This document shows, piece after piece, positions 11,181 through 21,098 of a DNA stretch of 64,000 nt. This DNA is from Lophium mytilinum. Its lineage: Eukaryota; Ascomycota; Dothideomycetes; Mytilinidiales; Mytilinidiaceae. The stretch is taken from assembly GCA_010093605.1 (NCBI GenBank), contig MU004188.1, positions 1,560,341 to 1,624,340 on the forward strand, written 5' to 3'. The notes under the pieces are model-generated. The model worked only from the letters and a program-made list of their open reading frames with translations, did no database searches and was not told where the DNA came from. Position 1 is the first letter of the stretch. Each line of letters begins with the position of its first letter. Both the position numbers and the translations under genes were made by a program.

Positions 11181-12493
11181 GTGACGCCGTCCCACGGTGC
11201 AGATTCGCGGCTGCAGTCCGACGCAATCCACCACTCAGTCGGCTGCTTGACTTCAACCCGTTACTGAACCTGTAGCCGCTCGGCCCACCACCATTCGAGT
11301 TGAGATCGTGAAGCGGCTGTGAGTTCATCGCATTGCCAAATTGCTGGCTGGATTCACCGCCCAGGAAAGAATTGTTGCGAACACCACTATGAGCGACTGG
11401 CAGACGGCTTCTGTGCTGAGAGGGAGTTGCCGAGATATGTGCGGATTCTGTTTTGAGGGTTGAGTAAGTACCACATAATGTATCAAAGAACGGCCGTGAC
11501 CTACGGGCAGTCCAATTCCTGGAGCCTGGTGCTTGGTTGGTCCAAGTTGGAGGACCCATGACATTGATTGTCTCTCGCCCCTGCCCTCCCCTACTTCCCG
11601 AGCTGACGCTTTCCTGATGACGGTGCTGATTCGGTCCGCCTTGCTGATCAAGCGTGAATTGCTGGAACTGATGCTGGAGACCAGTGCGAGTGCCAGGTAT
11701 TCTATCAACGAAGCGATCGCGCCTGGAGGTGTGGATGGTGTGCTCAGCTTCGTCTGTAGCGGCGGTTGCTACATGAGAGGCCATGACCTGAGCCTTGAGA
11801 GACTGATACAGCTTCTGGATCTGCTGCTGGGTCTTGCTCTTTTCACGAAATGCTTCGACAAGCTCATGGTTCTTCTGCTCGAGAGTCTTCTGCTCGGTCT
11901 GCGCAGCTAACTGAAGGTCAGCCTGGCTCAGAGATGCCTTTCATCGGGGTCCTAACCTTGGAGTTTGTCTTGCAATGTCTTGATCTCGGAATTGGCTTCG
12001 AGAATAAGCTTGTCCATCTGCTGACTCAAGTTGCCATAGTTTTCTGTCAAGGTCTTTGCGAGATATTCTTGATATACGCTAGTGATATCAGCGAAGGAGG
12101 CCACGTTCGCAATGGGCTACTTACATTTCTTGTGATGTCTGGTAGCTATAGAAAGCTAGCCCTCTGCTGGCGCACTCCATGATGATGTTTGGGCTTAACC
12201 CGCTGAGAATGCTAGTCTTGTAATCTTCCGTGGGATTGAGTTGAGCGACGACTGCATCGTCTGGGTTGCTCAGCTGAGTAGAACATGCGGGACAAGTCCT
12301 GGCAATGCCTGCGGAGCTCGAGAGCCCCAGACTGTCCGAGCAATGGATGCAGAAGACATGACTGACACGTGGTCAGAAATGCAGATGGATGAGCGTAGCC
12401 TAAGATGAGTGCTAACCTGCAGGTAGTGACGACGGCGCGGTCATTGAGCTGGCTACGGCATTTCAAAGAGTTGCACCTGAGCGTGTAATCCAT
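11161..12493 (-). CDS. Hei10/Zip3-type RING E3 ligase, meiotic crossover factor
   Basis: Predicted SUMO/ubiquitin E3 that sits on the synaptonemal complex and helps designate crossovers. Four exons on the minus strand (12493-12417, 12361-12125, 12078-11957, 11906-11161) give 393 residues; introns of 55, 46 and 50 bp all keep frame. The N-terminal RING uses C7, C12, C25, H27, C30, C33, C49 and C52, with SHVFCIHC spanning the first splice junction. It is followed by a coiled coil (YQEYLAKTLTENYGNLSQQM, then a Gln/Glu/Lys-rich stretch) typical of CCNB1IP1/HEI10 proteins. The C-terminal 200 residues are disordered and Ser/Arg/Asn-rich, ending in basic motifs. ATG 12493 is the first in frame. It lies downstream of the JmjC gene on the same strand, about 220 bp away. 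Confidence 0.88.
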
Positions 12494-12712
12494 CGCGCCC
12501 GGCCAGGGCACGCGATGAAGGCGGGAGTGGTAAGTCGAGGGTGAGGTTTCTTCAGATGAAGCATCTCGGAAGAGCGTAGCTTCCTGTTGCGGACTCGCAC
12601 AATTCCCACTCGGCTGGCGATGCCACGAAATCTTGCTACACCTATGTTTACAGTATTTACAGCACTACTAGTACAGTTCACGCCTTGATTCTTTTCTTTC
12701 ACTGCGCACAAC

Positions 12713-13629
12713 TCACCGGAACCACCAATTGACCTACATCGAGTCCAAACCGTTAGCAAATACGCTCTACGCCCGCACTCCATCGTCATCTTTACACTCA
12801 CCGATCCTGAGATGCCGTCTCCAAAGCTTCTCACGCTATGCCACCAGCCCTTAGGGATAAAAAGGCCGTCTCCGCTGCCCAATATAGCCTCCCAGCCCTT
12901 GGTCTCTCCATTCTCTCCCCAAACTGCATCTTCTAGCCGCTCCATCTCCTGGCCCTCCATCATTTCTTGGCCCCTTATATTTGCATGCCCATTCGCCGAT
13001 CTCGATCGCTCGTAGACAGCCCTCCCTATCTCAGGCTCCAGGAGTCTAACCACCTTCTGCCCAGCCAATTGCACGAATATGTTCGGATTTGGATCCCGGT
13101 GCAAGGGAGTGCGCGTAGGTGGACGCCCGAGCCACAAGCTATTCGCATATAGATCTCCTTTCCCAACTTTCAGAATAACATCCGGCGTCGGGAGATCGGC
13201 TTGGAGCGGCAGGGGCAGCGAGTCGAGCGAGCACTGGGCGAGGTAGAGGTTGCCCGGCGAGGCATGTGGGGAGGAGCTAGCTGCTAGAAACACTGAGAGA
13301 GGTGCTTCGAACCGCTGGAATGTCTGTGAGTGATACTCAGCATCGTCGGGAATGGAATCCGACAATGGATGCGTTGCGCGCGTCAGCTCCAATGGGACAA
13401 TTACGGAGCCATGGGGCTCTAGGTAGGCAGCGTTGAGCTGGTGAAATCCGGGCTTGGAAGGATAGGGGTTAAACCATCTAGAGATAGCAGGAATATGGCG
13501 GAATTGGTTTCGCAGGAGAGCTGGGACGCCGAGGTTGAAGTGGCTGGTACGGAAGCTTTCAATGTTGAGAATGTCCAGGATATCCACAGGTCGGAAACGC
13601 GAGATTCGAGGATTAAGGCGAGCAGGCAT
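12713..13629 (-). CDS. JmjC/cupin-8 domain Fe(II)/2-oxoglutarate oxygenase
   Basis: Likely a small JmjC hydroxylase or demethylase of the JMJD5/TYW5/FIH-like group; the substrate cannot be told from sequence. Two exons (13629-12802, 12733-12713) give 282 residues. The 68 bp intron runs GTGAGT..TGTAG with a GCTAAC branch site, and the 21 bp last exon supplies VNWWFR, the usual final strand of the fold. Iron ligands are H177 and D179 in PLHRDPNPN and H264 in PKGWWHSV. Reading through the intron instead gives a 110-residue tail without family features, so the spliced form is preferred. ATG 13629 is the first ATG; the frame extends a little further only through non-ATG codons. It is divergent from the prefoldin gene with only 232 bp between starts, so the two probably share a promoter. 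Confidence 0.85.
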
Positions 13630-13861
13630 TGATAGCAGCAAAAGGGTGTGAGCCCTAGGCGATGTGGTGTTTACATCTCGAAGACAGTGAGGTTCGTAGA
13701 TTGAGTCGCGATGCGGTAGTGCGGTGAAATCTCGCAGGTCTTCCGACGCGACCCCTCCACCCTCAAGAATTGTTAATGTGCTACTGTGGGCAACACCTGA
13801 ACTTCTTCCTCCTCAAACAGTCAGGTCTGCCTTAGCTGAACCAGGCTCATAGTCAGCTATA

Positions 13862-14421
13862 ATGTCTCAAGGCCAGCAAAGTACCTCTCCCCGAATAACC
13901 TCATGCGATTCTAGCTAACCGTGACCAGTCGAACTCACGAGCCTCAGCGTCCAACAGCTCAGCCAACTAAAAAAGCAGCTCGACAGCGAACTCGAGCACC
14001 TCACCAGCTCCTTCCAATCGCTGCGCACCACACAAGCCAAATTCCGAGATTGCCTCAAGTCAATATCTATAGGATTGAACCCCAAGACCGCCGGTATACT
14101 CAACCCAGCTCCCAGGCACACCACCAGACTAACGCAGCATAAACAGACAAGCCGCTCCTCGTCCCCTTAACGTCCTCCCTCTACGTCCCTGGCACGCTGG
14201 CCAGCAGCACACATGTTCTCGTCGATGTCGGGACTGGCTTTTTCATCGAGAAGTCGACGACCGATGCGACTGACTTTTATACCCGGAAAGTAGCAGATCT
14301 TGAGGGCAGTCTGAAGGAACTGGAGCAGATTTTGCAGAGCAAAGCGCAGAATGTTAGGGTCGTGGAGGAAGTGTTGCGGACAAAGGTCACCACCGGCCCG
14401 CAATCCCAGGAAGCGCGGTAG
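13862..14421 (+). CDS. GIM5: Prefoldin subunit 5
   Basis: Alpha-type subunit of the hexameric prefoldin chaperone, which passes nascent actin and tubulin to the CCT chaperonin in the cytosol. Three exons (13862-13880, 13929-14093, 14147-14421) give 152 residues, the normal size. The first exon is only 19 bp, and introns are 48 and 53 bp. The layout is helix-strands-helix: an N-terminal coiled coil (QQLSQLKKQLDSELEHLTSS), a beta-hairpin core (LLVPLTSSLYVPG, then VLVDVGTGFFIEK) and a C-terminal coiled coil around FYTRKVADLEGSLKELEQIL. VPLTSSLYVPG and VDVGTGFF(I/V)EK are diagnostic of the Gim5/MM-1 family. No single uninterrupted frame shows it, because of the tiny first exon. Confidence 0.93.
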
Positions 14422-14805
14422 GACTATTGGATGGATGGGGCAGACAATGGTATAATCAGCGAAAAATTACACGTGGAGCGGCCTGCGGCTCTCTACTGTA
14501 GCATCTCAAGTCTCTGGGACCTGTTGTGTTCCGTATGCGACCTAGCTGTGTCTAATCGCGGATTGGGCATCATAAACTAGCCACGATCGCACCACAAGGA
14601 TGGTTCTCCAGAAATGTTCGTAGGGTAATGTAAAATTAGATTGGACATTGAATGAAACACAACAGACCCCTTGTTGCATTTCTTTGTTGTCCAAACGTAT
14701 GCTTTAAATGGTAATAAACATAAATGCAATCATATATACATCAAGTCGCCGAAGCACCTAGGTATGCTTCTTTGAACACCCCAGAGCTACATCACCATAG
14801 CTCTC
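14422..14805. other. Convergent 3' intergenic region
   Basis: Holds the 3' ends of prefoldin 5 (+) and the flavin monooxygenase (-). It is AT-rich near 14630-14750 with ATAAACATAAAT-like runs, consistent with polyadenylation signals on both strands. No gene seen. Confidence 0.5.
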
Positions 14806-16823
14806 TCATAGCTTTGCATCCGCTCCACCCATCGACTTGCCCGTGAACGACCCAAAGAAGGCGTTCAAAGCATCCACGGTGCCGGTCCCTTGTTCCAGCT
14901 TCACCACGCAACCAACATAGCCATCTGGCCGCACTACCACCACGCCGCCTTTCTCTTCATCCAGCCCTATCTTCGCATGCGCTGCCGCTTTCGCCTCCGG
15001 TACCCGCGCGTCCCACACGTCATCCGCGTACACGTGGTCTCTATACCTGCTCAGTACTGGCGGAAGCAGTTCGTCGATCTCGATCTCATCGCGGGGCAAA
15101 GCCACCACAGTCGCAAGCGTCAGGAACGGCGTATGCGGGTTGTGGCGCTCATGGTAGCGATCAGCTTCCTCGTCCTCGTGCAGGTATGTTGAGAAGAATG
15201 AGCGCGGAGCAGTCATGTAGGTTGCGAAGTCCTTGAGCGCTCCCGAAGAGACCGCCGGAGTGCCCGCAAAGATGTACAGACGGAAGGAGCCGTTGTAAGG
15301 AATCTCTTGCTCGAGATGGACGACGTTTGCGTCCACGACGCGGGTGACAGTGGCAGGCGTGAGGATGCGGCCGGTGCGAAGGTGTGTGCCCTTCTGGTAA
15401 GATAGGAAGAGCGGCGACTGCGCTGGGTGTGCGGGTGACCAGTTGTAGATATTGGCGTCGTAAGCGACACCGTAGCCACTGGTGAACTCGCAGCTTGCTT
15501 TGAACGTCTTGATGAACTCGTTCTCTTCCGGTTCGTGTTGCGAGGCGGCCTGGGCGGCGGCTTGAGTGTTTGCACTGCCGACTTCGCCCGCGGAAGGAAT
15601 GCGGGCAGAGAAGAGCTTTGCATAGCGTGCGTCAAAGTTAAGGAGGTTTTCAGCGATGAGCTTACGCTCAGATTCGTATGTGTTGAGGATGGAGCGAGAA
15701 GCGAAGCCTGACTCGACGTGGTGGATTTTCCATGCAAGGTTAACAGCGTCGAGGAAAGCAGTGTTCATGCCTTGGCCGGCTTTAGGCTACATTGATGTTA
15801 GTCAAAAGCAATTCTAGGGACAAAGTTGGGTAATATGAGAAACATCTTACGCTATGAGTATGGCAGGCATCTCCGCCCATGAACACTCTTTCGTCCAGTG
15901 TGTAACGCTCGGCAATTCCTTGTCCGATTGGGTAGGCTGAATACCATTCCACACGGTCCCATTCTATGGAGTAGGGTTTTAAGATTTTCTTTGCGTGTGA
16001 CTGCACCTCTTCTTGTGTGGCTGTTTTCCGTGGGTTCCAATCCTTGTCTGTCGAGGAGGCAAGTTGTATGTACAGCCTTACCATGTTGTTCTCTCGAGGG
16101 ATCACCATAATGGATCCTGCGTCGGAGTGGATGGTGCATTTCATCTAATTTCCGTCAGTCTGGAACAGTCCCTTACTGGTGGAAACTTACCTTGATATCG
16201 GGAAAGTCTGTTCGCACGACACCATCCATGACACCCCAAACATGGGCAATAGGATCTTTGTGATGTATTTGAACTCCGAGTTGATCCCGAACGAAGGATC
16301 TTGCTCCCTCTCCGCTGAACAGGTATTTTGCCCTGACGGTTTCTTTTAACGTTCCATCCACATGCGCTATATTTACTTCCACGGGGTACACGGGGTCTTT
16401 CCCATCGTTCTTGAATCCAGTAATCGTCCATGGCCGTTGTATTTGTCCCCCGTGCTTTTCGATGTCCTCGATGAAAACACGCTCAATGAGTCCTTGGTGC
16501 AGCAAAGTTGTAAACGGGTACCTGGCGTCGATGAATTTGGGACAACTGGCCCAGGTGCCTGTGCGATGGATTCCTTTCGCTGCAGGGTCCCAAAACGCAA
16601 CCTCGTAAACTTTGGCTGGATCATGAGCCATGATCTGTCGCTTTAGTCCCATGTTTCGAAGCAGATCGAGTGACCGAGGTTGGATGCCATCTGCACGACC
16701 TGTTGCCGTTGGTTCGGGTCGATTGTCGATGTGCTTTATCTTGTAGCCCCATCTAGCCAGGGACGTTGAAAGGGTCAAGCCCACGGGACCTGCCCCTATT
16801 ATCACAATATCGTAGTTCTCCAT
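14806..16823 (-). CDS. FAD-dependent phenol 2-monooxygenase-type aromatic hydroxylase
   Basis: Flavoprotein expected to hydroxylate a phenolic ring ortho to an existing hydroxyl with NADPH and O2, giving a catechol. Three exons (16823-16191, 16144-15851, 15786-14806) give 635 residues; introns are 46 and 64 bp, both phase 0. The N-terminal Rossmann motif IIGAGPVGL has its glycines at 10, 12 and 15. [14 protein letters not shown] is the family's DG-type segment. The second FAD motif [17 protein letters not shown] (301-317) spans the second intron. The C-terminal thioredoxin-like domain of phenol hydroxylases is present ([11 protein letters not shown], then RPDGYVG). ATG 16823 begins [12 protein letters not shown], the typical start for this family. 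It is divergent from the P450 with 1.1 kb between. It could equally act on a polyketide intermediate. Confidence 0.88.
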
Positions 16824-17935
16824 GGCGGGTCTTGTGAGTGCTTTCAAGGGAATCGAAGGAATCTCATGCAAAATTATAAGAATCTATGAGGACCAGAAAT
16901 GTAGGGAAAGAGCGAGCTGAAATGTAGTAGATCAACGACTGCGATGCGACGACTTATAAACAATGCATTGTAAGACTGAGATGGCGCTGTAGGTAGAATA
17001 GGGTTTCGCTCATTTTGTTAGCTGCCAATTACATCACATTGTTCAGATTTACCAGGGAGTAAACTCGGATCTTGACGGCCTACTGCTGCCAAAGTCCCTG
17101 CCTGGGGCCCCGCGTCCGTTGCCGACATCGTGCCCGTATATTCTATGATGCGGGGAGAGGGCACCAGAATGGAACGGCTGGCGAAGTCGGTAAGTGTGAG
17201 CAGGTGGTCGTCGAAATGGGCCGCTACGGATTACCCGCTAGTCGCCTATCGAACGAATTATATCGAGGACAAAACATGCTAGCGACAGTCATCCCTTCAA
17301 GTCTTTTCTCGTACGTCCGGAAATCACGGCTGGTCGGAACATATCAAAAAATTTCGGAACAACAGCCTCTTATGTAGAGTACTTCGTAGTGGACGAAGGC
17401 CCTGAAAGTCTGGTTCTCTGCCCTTTCAAATAGAATAGTCTCCGTCTTACGACACCTTAAGTGAAGGGCCGAGCTTCCAGATTGTCTCCCTCTAGTGGCT
17501 AAACCGGTCGGCAGACGCCGTCACCAGCGTCAAGGACCGTCTTCCATTGCTTCGGCTGTAGTTTTCTGTACACGTGCAGCGTTCGAGTCGCGGCACGGTT
17601 AGTCCCAAGCTAGGCGCCTTCCGCGTGCTTCGGCCGACAACCGTCGTGGATCGTCATTGCTGTCTTTCTCTGCATATCCATTTGTATGCCCATCTTAGCA
17701 CGCTAACCACACTTCAGCTCGGCAGTCGTGGATTGATACACTGAAGTGTGGAAGGTCATGACAGCTTACTAGGGCAGGCGCATGTATGCGTGGGGAGCTT
17801 TCTGTCTACGACACCACAGATTTCTTTACTTCTATCAAACGTCTTGCTTTCGAACAACAGCCTAGCTTCTTTCAAGCTCTCAGCTCCCCCTAGGTTTAAT
17901 TCAACTTTTACTTCAGCTTCCGTTGCAAGAAGACC
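16824..17935. promoter_or_regulatory. Divergent promoter region of the flavin monooxygenase and P450 genes
   Basis: About 1.1 kb between two divergent oxygenase start codons, with no gene of its own. It contains imperfect repeats around TGCTTCGGC (near 17551 and 17627) with accompanying CCGTCTTCC/CCGTCGTGG-like blocks. These are candidate regulator sites, but I cannot assign a factor. Confidence 0.4.
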
Positions 17936-20084
17936 ATGGCGATGTGGAACAACACCGATCAGAACGGCCCTCTTCCGATCTGGCTCTGTCTTCTGATAGT
18001 GCTACCCGCTATCTATATCGGGTACCAACGAGTTCTCTCCCCATTCGCAAACATTCCCGGGCCATTTTGGGCAAGTCTTTCACGGATCTGGATAGCTAAG
18101 CACTCTCGGGATGGCGACCTCAACCACGTAATGATCGACCTGCATAAGAGATATGGACCGCTTGTCCGAACAGGCCCAGATGAAGTGTATGAAGCGCGAA
18201 ATCGATTCCCTATCACTCTGACATGATGTTTTAGGAGTGTGGCCGACTTGACAGCCATCAAGAGTATATACGGTTTGTATTTCAGATAGAGCCGTGTCGT
18301 CATCTGTTAACAAAGCATAGGGGCTGGAACCAAGTTTCGAAAATCAGACTGGTACTCTGTTTGGCAGGTTAGTTAACCCTCTTCAGTTCATGTAGACTGC
18401 TTTACCACCGTCGGGAGCCCCTCAATGTCTTTTCGCAAACAAACCTAGGACAAAAGCTCATATCTTTGAGCACTCGCCAGAAGCACCAAATTTCCTTAGA
18501 AAGCGCTCCTGGGTAGAGCATTTAATGACTTATTGATAGGGAGCCCGCAAATTCGATCTTTTCGGAGAACGAAATGAATCTGTGCACGCAGCTCAGAGGC
18601 GCCTTGTCGCCCAAATATACTCCATGGGTTCCCTCAAGGACGTCGAAGAATTCGTCAATAGTCCTATTGAGGGGTTCATGCGCAAGATGAGCGAGTTTCA
18701 GGATTCGAAAGAGCCAGCCGACATAGGCAAATTCGTGCAGCTATTCGCGTTCGGTACGTCCCTAAATACTTGCTCCCATCCGAACTTTTGTCTCATTTCA
18801 TGCCTCGCAGACATCATTGGAGAGATAACCTTCTCGAAGACTTTCGGTTTCGTGGATGCTGGCACGGACGATGGGACATTCAACTCCATCGAAGGTATCC
18901 TCCACTCCGTATGCTGGCTTGGTCAAATGCCCTGGGTCTACTGGCTTCATCAAGCCCTCATGCCTGTGATTGGTAACCATCTCGGGGTAAATGCTCGTCA
19001 TAGCGGAGTTCGAAACTTCGCTATGAACGAGGTTAGTGCTCGAAAAGACCGCGGGAGCGACCGGAAAGATATACTCAGCAAGCTATTTGCTGTGAACGAG
19101 AACAAGCCGACTGAATTTGATTTGAACGCAGTGATATCCATGGCTACGTATGCTTCTCAATCTCTCGGGAATAATTTAGTATGACGGCTCACTATTGGCA
19201 GTTCAAACATAGCTGCGGGTAGCGACACAACAGCTATATCAATTCGAGCCATCATATACTACCTGCTAAAGAACCCTACATACAAACAACGACTCGTTAA
19301 TGAGATTGATGACTTGCGCCGACAGGGGAAGATAAGTGACCCGGTTTCGCTTACCCAAGCAGATGGCATGCCGTACCTGCAAGCGGTCATGTACGAGGCT
19401 CTACGCATCCACCCGGCTGTAGGGATGAGCCTACCGCGGGTCGTACCCTCGGGCGGCACAGAGATTCATGGCAAATACATACCTGCCGGCGTAAGAATGT
19501 ATGAGTCAAGGACTTGTAAATTGAATTCTGACAAGAGGTATAGACTGTAGTTGGTGTCAACCCTTGGGTGGTCCACCGCAACAAGGAGGTGTTCGGGGAC
19601 GATGCTGATAGCTTCAGGCCTGATAGATGGCTTAATCAAGATGAAAAGGCTCTGGGGGATATGCGTAAGCCTGCAGCTTGGCTACCACGTTTGCGGTCTT
19701 GCTAACTCTAGTAGATCGGTTCTTCTTCGCATTTGGTTCTGGTGCTAGAAGTTGCATTGGGAGAAGTATATACTCATCGCTTCATGATAACTGGACGTGC
19801 GCTGACCTCTGACACAGACATCAGCTGGATGGAGATGTCCAAGGTCACTGATCCCGTCCGAGACTGTCCTAAGAATCTATTCTAACCTTTGATAGCTGAT
19901 CCCTACGCTGTTCATGAGGTATGACCTCACTCTGGCTGATGCCAACGCTGAATGGACGGAGAAATGCTGGTGAGTTGTCCTCTGATCGCATCGAATTGGC
20001 TGTTTTGACACGCTTAGGTGGTTTGTCATTCAGAAAGGACTGTACGTGAATGTCCGGAGGAGGTACATCGACGGTTCATCCTAA
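17936..20084 (+). CDS. Cytochrome P450 monooxygenase, pisatin-demethylase-like
   Basis: ER-anchored heme monooxygenase. Eleven exons and ten introns (46-172 bp) join in frame to 505 residues, the normal size. Exons: 17936-18186, 18235-18272, 18321-18367, 18540-18753, 18811-19147, 19202-19490, 19544-19664, 19712-19765, 19818-19843, 19896-19969, 20018-20084. An N-terminal membrane anchor (WLCLLIVLPAIYIGY) is followed by the Pro hinge NIPGPFWAS. The I-helix is AAGSDTTA (300-307), ExxR is EALR (361-364), the PERF-like motif is FRPDRW, and the heme loop FAFGSGARSCIG has Cys447. The early GTKFRKSDWY and RKFDLFGERN segments recall CYP57/pisatin-demethylase-type fungal P450s; the subfamily is uncertain. 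All motifs are present and no break was found. The divergent flavin monooxygenase suggests a shared aromatic or secondary-metabolite substrate. Confidence 0.9.
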
Positions 20085-21098
20085 GCGTACTTCCACCGCA
20101 TCACTCTCTTCCGACACTCCTGCTGCAGACAAATGCCCAAGAAGGTTCCACGCACAACCTGGCTTGAACAGACCGCTGAGGCTTCAAGCACCTGTTCGTA
20201 ACAAGTCAAGGTTCTTAAGTCGTGGTACCTGAGTAATGGACGATGATGAGAGAGTAAGTAGCATTATGGCTGATATTGGCCGGGGAGGGTTGGCTGGATC
20301 ATATCTATCGGAAGCAAGGTTGAAACTTAACAAGACGATACTCACTTGACTTGAAACCGTACGTGGTACTTCCCAGCCGCAGCTGTTGACATTTGAGGGA
20401 GCACTGCTGCCACCCCTGGTGCTGGAAGACTGAGCTGAAATTGTCCGTCCCCACGTGTAACAATCTCCGTATCCACGTGAGGCTGCAGCGTGGAGAGACC
20501 CCGGCACGCATCTTCAGGGCGTTGTTATCGCGGGTCCGACTGTGCCACAGAGTTCTCGTTTGATTCACCGGCAGCTTCTCCAGTGTATTCTGCCACGCGA
20601 TGCGCAGAAGGAGGTGGTTGTAGACTGAGACTGCTGCAGTCAATAACAGAAAATCGCCCCTAATAATGCAGGCGGCGAGCCAGTCAGACATGGGCGGGAG
20701 ATTTCTCGCCAGGCACAGCTCTAAACCAAGGCGTAGCGGGCCAATGCTTCCCCAGACTGGCCGTCTGCTAACGGCTCGCTAAGTGCATTTATGCATGGGC
20801 ATCTTTTGGATGTGAACGCCCAGGGACGGTGCACACGCCGCATTGGAAAACCTTGATAATTGGCCTGGAGAGTGCCGTGGGCGTCTCCTTTGTGCCCTCA
20901 CTTTCCAAGTCTCTCGCCGTCACTCTGCGCCGCCGCCGTGCTGAGCGCAATCGCACAAGACCTCCGCCGTCCCACGCAAACCCACCGCTCACCATGTTCT
21001 AGCTCCACCCGCCAGGTACCCCCTGACCGCGCAGACCACCGCGCAGATTTGCCTTCTACAAAGGACTGGTCGCCGGACTCCCGCCCGGACAGGTCGCT
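20085..21098. other. Intergenic between the P450 and the 790-residue protein gene
   Basis: No supported gene; open frames on both strands lack motifs. The last 200 bp are C-rich (TTTCCAAGTC.., CCGCCGCCG) and probably form the promoter and leader of the gene at 21099. Confidence 0.5.

Noticed and set aside
12463-12712. Extension of the JmjC protein through the intron
   Set aside because: A consensus GTGAGT..TGTAG intron restores the typical VNWWFR end; the read-through tail runs into the next gene's start.
17571-17620. Possible tRNA T-loop (GTTCGAGTC)
   Set aside because: The flanking arms do not pair and no A-box or acceptor stem fits.
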